NCBI GenBank assembly: GCA_001797815.1
Contig: MGQK01000113.1
Span: forward strand, 56,409 to 65,459
Length of the DNA: 9,051 nt
Direction of reading: 5' to 3'
Source: Deltaproteobacteria bacterium RBG_13_61_14
GTDB taxonomy: Bacteria > RBG-13-61-14
Shown here: in pieces, positions 5,260 through 9,051 of the stretch
Layout of the letters: every line of letters begins with the position of its first letter
How positions within the stretch are numbered: the stretch's first letter is position 1
Notes under the pieces: generated by a model
The model's database searches: none
Told to the model about the DNA's origin: nothing
What the model saw: only the letters and a program-made list of their open reading frames with translations
Made by a program: the position numbers and the translations under genes

Positions 5260-6402
5260 TCAATCGCTCTGCCGCCGCAGGAAAGTCGGGATGTCGTATT
5301 CCTCCTCGCTGGCCTCCTCTTTCAGGTAAGCCTGGACCCGGCGGGCCTTGCTCGCGCCGCCCTCGGACTGCTTCTTCCGGATCAAGGTGGGGATGTCCAG
5401 GTTGGGCCGGGACTCGGCCGCGGCCGAGGGCTTGAAGCGCATGCGCATGTCGCGGTTGAAGTCCTGGAACCCGGTGGCGATCACGGTCACCTGGACCGCG
5501 CCGTTGCGGCTTTGCTCGATCACGTCGCCGAAAATGATGAGCGCGTCCTCGTGCGCCTCCTCCCGGATCAGGTTGCAGGCCTCGCTGATCTCGTGCAGGG
5601 TCAGGTCCGACCCGCCGGTGATGTTGATGAGCACGCCCTTGGCCCCCTCGATGCGCACGTCGTCGAGCAGGGGGTTGGAGATGGCGTTGTGCGCGGCCTC
5701 CACCGCCCGCTCCTCGCCCTCAGCCGAGCCGGTGCCCATCAGGGCCATGCCCCGCTCGCTCATGATGGTGCGCACGTCGGCAAAGTCCACGTTGATGTGG
5801 CCGCCCACCCCGATCAGGTCGGCGATGCCCTTGACCGCCTGCAAGAGCACCTCGTCCGCCTTCTTGAAAGACTCGAGCACGGTGGTGTTCTTGCCCACGA
5901 TGTTGAGCAGCCGCTGGTTGGGGATCACGATCAGCGAGTCCACGTGCTCCTTGAGCTCCTCGATCCCCTGCAAGGCGTAGCGCGAGCGCTTGCGGCCCTC
6001 GAAGTCAAAGGGCTTGGTCACCACCCCCACGCAGAGCGCGCCCGCCTCCCGTGCGAGCTGGGCGATCACCGGCGCCCCGCCGGTGCCGGTGCCGCCGCCC
6101 ATGCCGGCGGTGACAAACACCATGTCCGCGCCGGCCAGCGCCTCTTCCAACTGGGCCCGGTTCTGCTGGGCCGCCTGCCGGCCCACCTCGGGGTTGCCGC
6201 CGGCGCCCAGGCCCTGGCCCAGTTGCACCTTGACCGAGGCCGAGTTCATCTCCAGGGCCTTGGCGTCGGTGTTGGCCGCGATGAATTCAACCCCTTGCAG
6301 GCTGCCGGCGATCATGGTGTTGATCGCATTCCCGCCGCCGCCTCCCACTCCGACCACTTTCAGCTTGGCCGCATGAGTTTCCGCTTCCACTAATTCCAGC
6401 AT
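5260..6402 (-). CDS. ftsZ: Cell division protein FtsZ
   Basis: FtsZ is the tubulin-like GTPase that polymerises into the Z ring on the inner face of the membrane and recruits the divisome. From [10 protein letters not shown] the protein has 380 residues. It shows [13 protein letters not shown] (18-30), NTDAKAL (44-50), the tubulin signature GGGTGTGG (102-109) and the T7 synergy loop NVDFADVR (204-211) with its catalytic acidic residues. A variable linker leads to the C-terminal peptide [13 protein letters not shown] (368-380), which binds FtsA and other tethers. A second DIPT motif ([11 protein letters not shown], 335-345) precedes the linker end. ATG 6402 is favoured by the strong ribosome-binding site AGGAGGAGG. 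The frame is open 45 codons further up, but that part only translates a DNA repeat and starts with TTG. All GTPase motifs look intact. Confidence 0.97.
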   Translation of the reverse strand: MLELVEAETHAAKLKVVGVGGGGGNAINTMIAGSLQGVEFIAANTDAKALEMNSASVKVQLGQGLGAGGNPEVGRQAAQQNRAQLEEALAGADMVFVTAGMGGGTGTGGAPVIAQLAREAGALCVGVVTKPFDFEGRKRSRYALQGIEELKEHVDSLIVIPNQRLLNIVGKNTTVLESFKKADEVLLQAVKGIADLIGVGGHINVDFADVRTIMSERGMALMGTGSAEGEERAVEAAHNAISNPLLDDVRIEGAKGVLINITGGSDLTLHEISEACNLIREEAHEDALIIFGDVIEQSRNGAVQVTVIATGFQDFNRDMRMRFKPSAAAESRPNLDIPTLIRKKQSEGGASKARRVQAYLKEEASEEEYDIPTFLRRQSD

Positions 6403-6429
6403 CGTCTTCCTCCTCCTGTTTCCGCTTTC

Positions 6430-6446
6430 TTGTTCAATTCGAACAA
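6430..6446. repeat. Small inverted repeat upstream of ftsZ
   Basis: TTGTTC (6430-6435) and GAACAA (6441-6446) are exact inverted copies around AATTC, lying 28-44 bases before the ftsZ ATG. It could form a short hairpin in the leader or serve as a protein-binding site. The GAAC/GTTC core loosely recalls SOS boxes of some lineages, but the match is too weak to claim. Confidence 0.35.
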
Positions 6447-6488
6447 ACTTTAGCCGCAACCTCCCGCCGCGGTTAATGCCTGGAAGTA

Positions 6489-6584
6489 GTGCACAGTGCA
6501 CGGTGCACGGTGCACAGTGAAAAGTGCTAAGTGCCAATTAAAATTTCCACCTCTTCACCCTTCACTCTTCACCCTTCATCCTTC
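6489..6584. repeat. Compound heptamer array in the ftsA-ftsZ gap
   Basis: Two blocks are present on the plus strand. Block one (6489-6537) is seven 7-base units: GTGCACA, GTGCACG, GTGCACG, GTGCACA, GTGAAAA, GTGCTAA and GTGCCAA. After 15 AT-rich bases, block two (6553-6580, running on as CTTC to 6584) is CTTCACC, CTTCACT, CTTCACC and CTTCATC. Block two contains the complement of GTGAAG-type units, so the blocks are inverted relative to each other: AGTGAAAAGTG (6516-6526) can pair with CACCCTTCACT (6557-6567) at 9 of 11 positions. The array touches the ftsA stop codon. Confidence 0.85.
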
Positions 6585-7810
6585 TAAAAGAACTCCACCA
6601 GCCATTCCTTCATCCGCTCCATCACCTTCTGGAAGAGGTTGTCGTCGCGGATGCGGAAGCGCCGCTGCGAGCGGTGCTTGCTCCCGTAGATCAACAGCCC
6701 GACCCCGGTGGCATACATGGGGCTGTTGACCACGTCCACCAGGCCGCCGATGCCGAGCGGCCGGCCCACCCGCACCGGCATCTCAAACACCTGCTCGCCC
6801 AGCTCCTCCATCCCGGCCATGAGCGCGGCCCCGCCGGTGAGCACCGCGCCCGAGGCAACGGTGTCCTCATACCCGGCCCGGGCGCACTCGCGCCGGACCA
6901 GGGCGAAGATTTCCTCCACCCGCGGCTCCACGATCTCGCACAGGAGCTGGCGCGGCATCACCCGCGGCTTGCGGCCGCCCACCGAAGGCACCTCGATGGT
7001 CTCATCCTTGCCCACCAACTGGGTGGTGGCGCAGCCGAATTTCTTCTTGATCTTCTCCGCCTCCGCGGTGGGCGTGCGCAAGCCGGCGGCGATGTCGTTG
7101 GTGATGTTGTCGCCGCCCAGCCCCAGCACCGAGGTGTGCTTGAGCGAGCCCTGGTGCCAGATGGCGAGGTCGGTGGTGCCGCCGCCGATGTCCACCAGGG
7201 CGACGCCGATCTCCTTCTCGTCGGGGGTGAGCACGGCCTCGGAACTGGCGAGCTGCTCGAGCACGATGTCGGCGACGTTGAGCCCGGTGCGGTTGCAGCA
7301 GCGCACGATGTTCTGGGCCGAGGTGATGGCGCCGGTGACGATGTGCACCCGGGCCTCCAGCCGCACCCCGGACATGCCCAGGGGGTCCTTGATCCCCTCC
7401 TGGTCGTCCACGATGAACTCCTGGGGCAGGATGTGGATCACCTCGCGGTCCATGGGGATGGAGACGGCGCGGGCCTGGTCCACCACCCGCTTGATGTCAA
7501 TCTCGCTCACCTCGCGGTTCTTGATCGCCACCACCCCGTGGCTGTTGAGGCCCTTGATGTGGCCGCCGGCGATCCCGGCATAGACGGTGTTGATCTCGCC
7601 CCCGGCCATCAGCTCGGCCTCTTCCACCGCCTGCTTGATGGATTCGACGGTGGCGTCGAGGTTGACCACCACGCCTTTGCGCAAGCCGTGCGAAGGCGAG
7701 GTGCCGATGCCGACGATGTCAATGCCCTCGGGGGTCAAGTCCCCGACGATCGCACAGATCTTGGTCGTGCCGATATCCAGACCCACGATTTGCTTGTCCC
7801 GCTTGGCCAT
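6584..7810 (-). CDS. ftsA: Cell division protein FtsA
   Basis: FtsA is the actin-like ATPase that tethers FtsZ filaments to the inner membrane. The 408-residue protein has the actin-fold motifs in order: phosphate-1 LDIGTTK (11-17), phosphate-2 VDIGGGTTDLA (206-216) and the adenosine motif LTGGAALM (324-331). The FtsA-specific 1C insertion lies roughly at 85-165, where actin's 1B would otherwise be. The last residues, NLFQKVMERMKEWLVEFF (391-408), form an amphipathic helix with Trp and Phe, as expected for the membrane-targeting tail. ATG 7810 has GGGAG 6 bases upstream. It lies between ftsQ and ftsZ in classic order. The length is normal and no residue looks damaged. Confidence 0.97.
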   Translation of the reverse strand: MAKRDKQIVGLDIGTTKICAIVGDLTPEGIDIVGIGTSPSHGLRKGVVVNLDATVESIKQAVEEAELMAGGEINTVYAGIAGGHIKGLNSHGVVAIKNREVSEIDIKRVVDQARAVSIPMDREVIHILPQEFIVDDQEGIKDPLGMSGVRLEARVHIVTGAITSAQNIVRCCNRTGLNVADIVLEQLASSEAVLTPDEKEIGVALVDIGGGTTDLAIWHQGSLKHTSVLGLGGDNITNDIAAGLRTPTAEAEKIKKKFGCATTQLVGKDETIEVPSVGGRKPRVMPRQLLCEIVEPRVEEIFALVRRECARAGYEDTVASGAVLTGGAALMAGMEELGEQVFEMPVRVGRPLGIGGLVDVVNSPMYATGVGLLIYGSKHRSQRRFRIRDDNLFQKVMERMKEWLVEFF

Positions 7811-7827
7811 CTTCCGCTCCCTCGGGC

Positions 7828-7846
7828 CACTGGATTCAATCCAGTG
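7828..7846. repeat. Perfect palindrome in the ftsQ-ftsA gap
   Basis: CACTGGATT and AATCCAGTG are exact inverted 9-base arms around a single base, occupying half of the 45-bp gap. GGG and CCC outside the arms can extend the stem with a bulge. It starts 18 bases upstream of the ftsA ATG. In RNA it would be a stable stem next to the ribosome-binding site, with no T-run to make it a standard terminator. Confidence 0.75.
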
Positions 7847-7855
7847 CCCACTAAA

Positions 7856-8677
7856 TTAATTCATCGCCACCTTGTAGCCGGACCGCAGCTTCACGGTAGC
7901 CTGTCCTTTGAAATTCAAATCCACGATCTCCACCTTGCCCCAGTCGCCGGCCAGTTCGGCCAGCACCCGCTCCAGCCGGCGCCAGCGTTCGGGAAAATCT
8001 TCATCGCCCAGCCGGATCCGCAGCCCGTCGCTCAAGGTGACCAGAGTGACCCCGTAGGTGGGATCGAGGTGCACCTCGGAGATCTCCCGCAGCGGCAAGA
8101 CCCTGGAGCCTTGCGCCAGGTCCAGCACCGCCTCCACTTTCCGCACCTGACGGGCGGTGGCGGGTTGATCGCTGATCACCTGGTCCAGGCTCAAGCCGGT
8201 GATCACCGGGAAATCGAGAGGCTCGCCCGGCAGCGCCCGCTTGAAGACCTCTCCCTCCTGGTCCGCATAGTAAAGCGAGCCGAGCGCCACCAGGGCCAAA
8301 GGCTTGCGCTCGAAGACCGTGATCTCCACCCGGTCCGGAAGCTTGCGGGTGATCGTGGCCCGGCGCACCCAGGGATGGAACTCGATCTGGTGCACCGCCT
8401 CGACCAGAGAAAAAGAGAAAATGTTTTTGCCTTCCATGATCCCGCTCAGCTTGCGGACATCCTCGGCCTTGACCCGCGGCCCGGTCCGGATCGTGACCGT
8501 GCGCACCGCGAACCGGGGCGAGTGCCGCACCCCCTGGTAACCGAAGCGGCCGAGGAGACCCAGCGCCGCGCCCACCACCAGGCAAAGGAAGACTTTGAGA
8601 GCGGCCAGGAAAAAGCGCCGGGCGGGTCGGCTCTTGCGCTTGCCCGCGGGGGAGCGCTTTTTAGTTGCGGCGGCCAT
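7856..8677 (-). CDS. ftsQ: Cell division protein FtsQ/DivIB
   Basis: FtsQ is a bitopic inner-membrane protein that links early and late divisome proteins (FtsB, FtsL, FtsW and FtsI) through its periplasmic domain. The product from ATG 8677 has 273 residues: a basic cytoplasmic tail (KKRSPAGKRKSRPARR), one transmembrane helix at about 22-43 and a POTRA domain at about 56-126 starting FAVRTVTIRTGP and ending EITVFERKPLAL. The FtsQ beta domain runs to VDLNFKGQATVKL near the end. ATG 8677 has AGGGGA 9 bases upstream. A TTG at 8698, overlapping the ddl stop as TTGA, would add seven residues and is the alternative start. Family similarity is mostly in architecture and position, as FtsQ evolves quickly; its place between ddl and ftsA makes the call firm. 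Confidence 0.93.
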   Translation of the reverse strand: MAAATKKRSPAGKRKSRPARRFFLAALKVFLCLVVGAALGLLGRFGYQGVRHSPRFAVRTVTIRTGPRVKAEDVRKLSGIMEGKNIFSFSLVEAVHQIEFHPWVRRATITRKLPDRVEITVFERKPLALVALGSLYYADQEGEVFKRALPGEPLDFPVITGLSLDQVISDQPATARQVRKVEAVLDLAQGSRVLPLREISEVHLDPTYGVTLVTLSDGLRIRLGDEDFPERWRRLERVLAELAGDWGKVEIVDLNFKGQATVKLRSGYKVAMN

Positions 8678-8694
8678 GCTCGCTTTTCCCCTGC

Positions 8695-9051
8695 TCAAGT
8701 GTTCTCCGCGCTGCGAAGCATCCGCTCCACCAGCTCCTCAAACCCGATCCCCATGACCGCAGCCGACTTGGGCAGCAGGCTCAGCTCGGTCATGCCCGGG
8801 ATGGTGTTGACCTCCAGGACAAAGGGGCCGCGCTCCGGGTGCAGGCGCAAATCCACCCGCGCCCCGCCCCGGCAGCCCAGCGCCTGAAAGGCCCGCTGAG
8901 AAAGCTCGCGGATGATCCCGGCCATCTCGGCCGGCAGTTCCGCGGGCGCCCGGTATTCGGTCTCTCCCTTTTGATACTTGGCACGGTAATCGTAAAACCC
9001 TTCCCGGGGGATCATCTCCACCACGCCCAGCGGCTCGCCGTCCAACACCCC
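8695..9051 (-). CDS. ddl: D-alanine--D-alanine ligase, C-terminal 118 residues (cut by the right edge)
   Basis: Ddl uses ATP to join two D-alanines for the peptidoglycan stem peptide, in the cytoplasm. Only the end of the ATP-grasp domain is present: LDGEPLGVVEMIPREGFYDY, then AKYQKGETEYRAP, RVDLRL and FVLEVNTIPGMTELSLLPKSA. The last holds the metal-binding glutamate and asparagine (EVN) and the substrate-side loop. The frame runs to the window edge; the GTG at 9046-9048 is an internal valine, not a start. The TGA stop lies 17 bases before the chosen ftsQ ATG. The position next to ftsQ is standard for dcw clusters. Confidence 0.95.
   Translation of the reverse strand, partial: GVLDGEPLGVVEMIPREGFYDYRAKYQKGETEYRAPAELPAEMAGIIRELSQRAFQALGCRGGARVDLRLHPERGPFVLEVNTIPGMTELSLLPKSAAVMGIGFEELVERMLRSAENT

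Noticed and set aside
6403-6537. 45-codon N-terminal extension of FtsZ
   Set aside because: It starts with TTG, translates the heptamer array (Cys/His-rich), and a strong AGGAGG site marks ATG 6402 instead.
6489-6584. Possible CRISPR array
   Set aside because: The period is 7 bases with no spacers, far shorter than CRISPR repeats, and no cas gene is present.
6674-8887. Very long plus-strand open frame (737 codons) opposite ftsA and ftsQ
   Set aside because: It is rich in His, Asp, Gly and Leu with no domain, and mirrors the third-position GC bias of the real minus-strand genes. It is an antisense shadow.

Overview
Every gene I can support in this window is on the minus strand, so the window is best read from its right edge to its left. 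The sequence is GC-rich and looks like a Gram-negative bacterium: it has FtsQ, FtsA and FtsZ together and a lipoprotein with a lipobox. The FtsZ start (MLELVEAE), the C-terminal peptide ending [11 protein letters not shown], and the repeat-filled gaps suggest a deltaproteobacterium-like lineage (Desulfobacterota or a neighbour). This placement is an inference from remembered family features, not from a search.

Right to left, the first block is the end of a division and cell-wall (dcw) cluster: the 3' end of ddl (D-Ala-D-Ala ligase), ftsQ, ftsA and ftsZ. ddl and ftsQ are almost contiguous, ftsQ and ftsA are 45 bp apart around a perfect palindrome, and ftsA and ftsZ are separated by a 181-bp gap filled with 7-bp repeats. 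Next comes an unrecognised 347-residue membrane protein (4146-5189), then a two-gene PemK/MazF-type toxin-antitoxin module (3467-4004) preceded by a possible 19-codon coupled leader ORF.

The roughly 410-bp gap at 3059-3466 holds no convincing gene. It contains a 120-bp MITE-like element with 15-bp perfect terminal inverted repeats and four internal hairpins, a 13-bp tandem duplication in a REP-like setting, a GC-rich hairpin, and a candidate sigma70-type promoter for the last block.

The last block is a thiamin operon: thiG, thiE, a TPR lipoprotein and the first 253 codons of thiC, cut by the left edge. ThiC makes the pyrimidine (HMP-P), ThiG makes the thiazole phosphate and ThiE joins the two moieties (the pyrimidine as its pyrophosphate) into thiamin phosphate. 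The lipoprotein is tightly built into the operon: thiE runs into it with little or no gap, and it overlaps thiC by ATGA. No TPP riboswitch and no thiS are visible in the window.

The most unusual signal is not a gene. Tandem heptamer arrays begin 0 to 8 bases after the stop codons of three consecutive genes (ftsA, ftsZ and the membrane protein). A related but different inverted repeat separates thiG from thiE. No clearly new multi-gene system is evident; the best leads are the heptamer arrays, the MITE-like element, the operonic lipoprotein and the coupled small ORF before the antitoxin.
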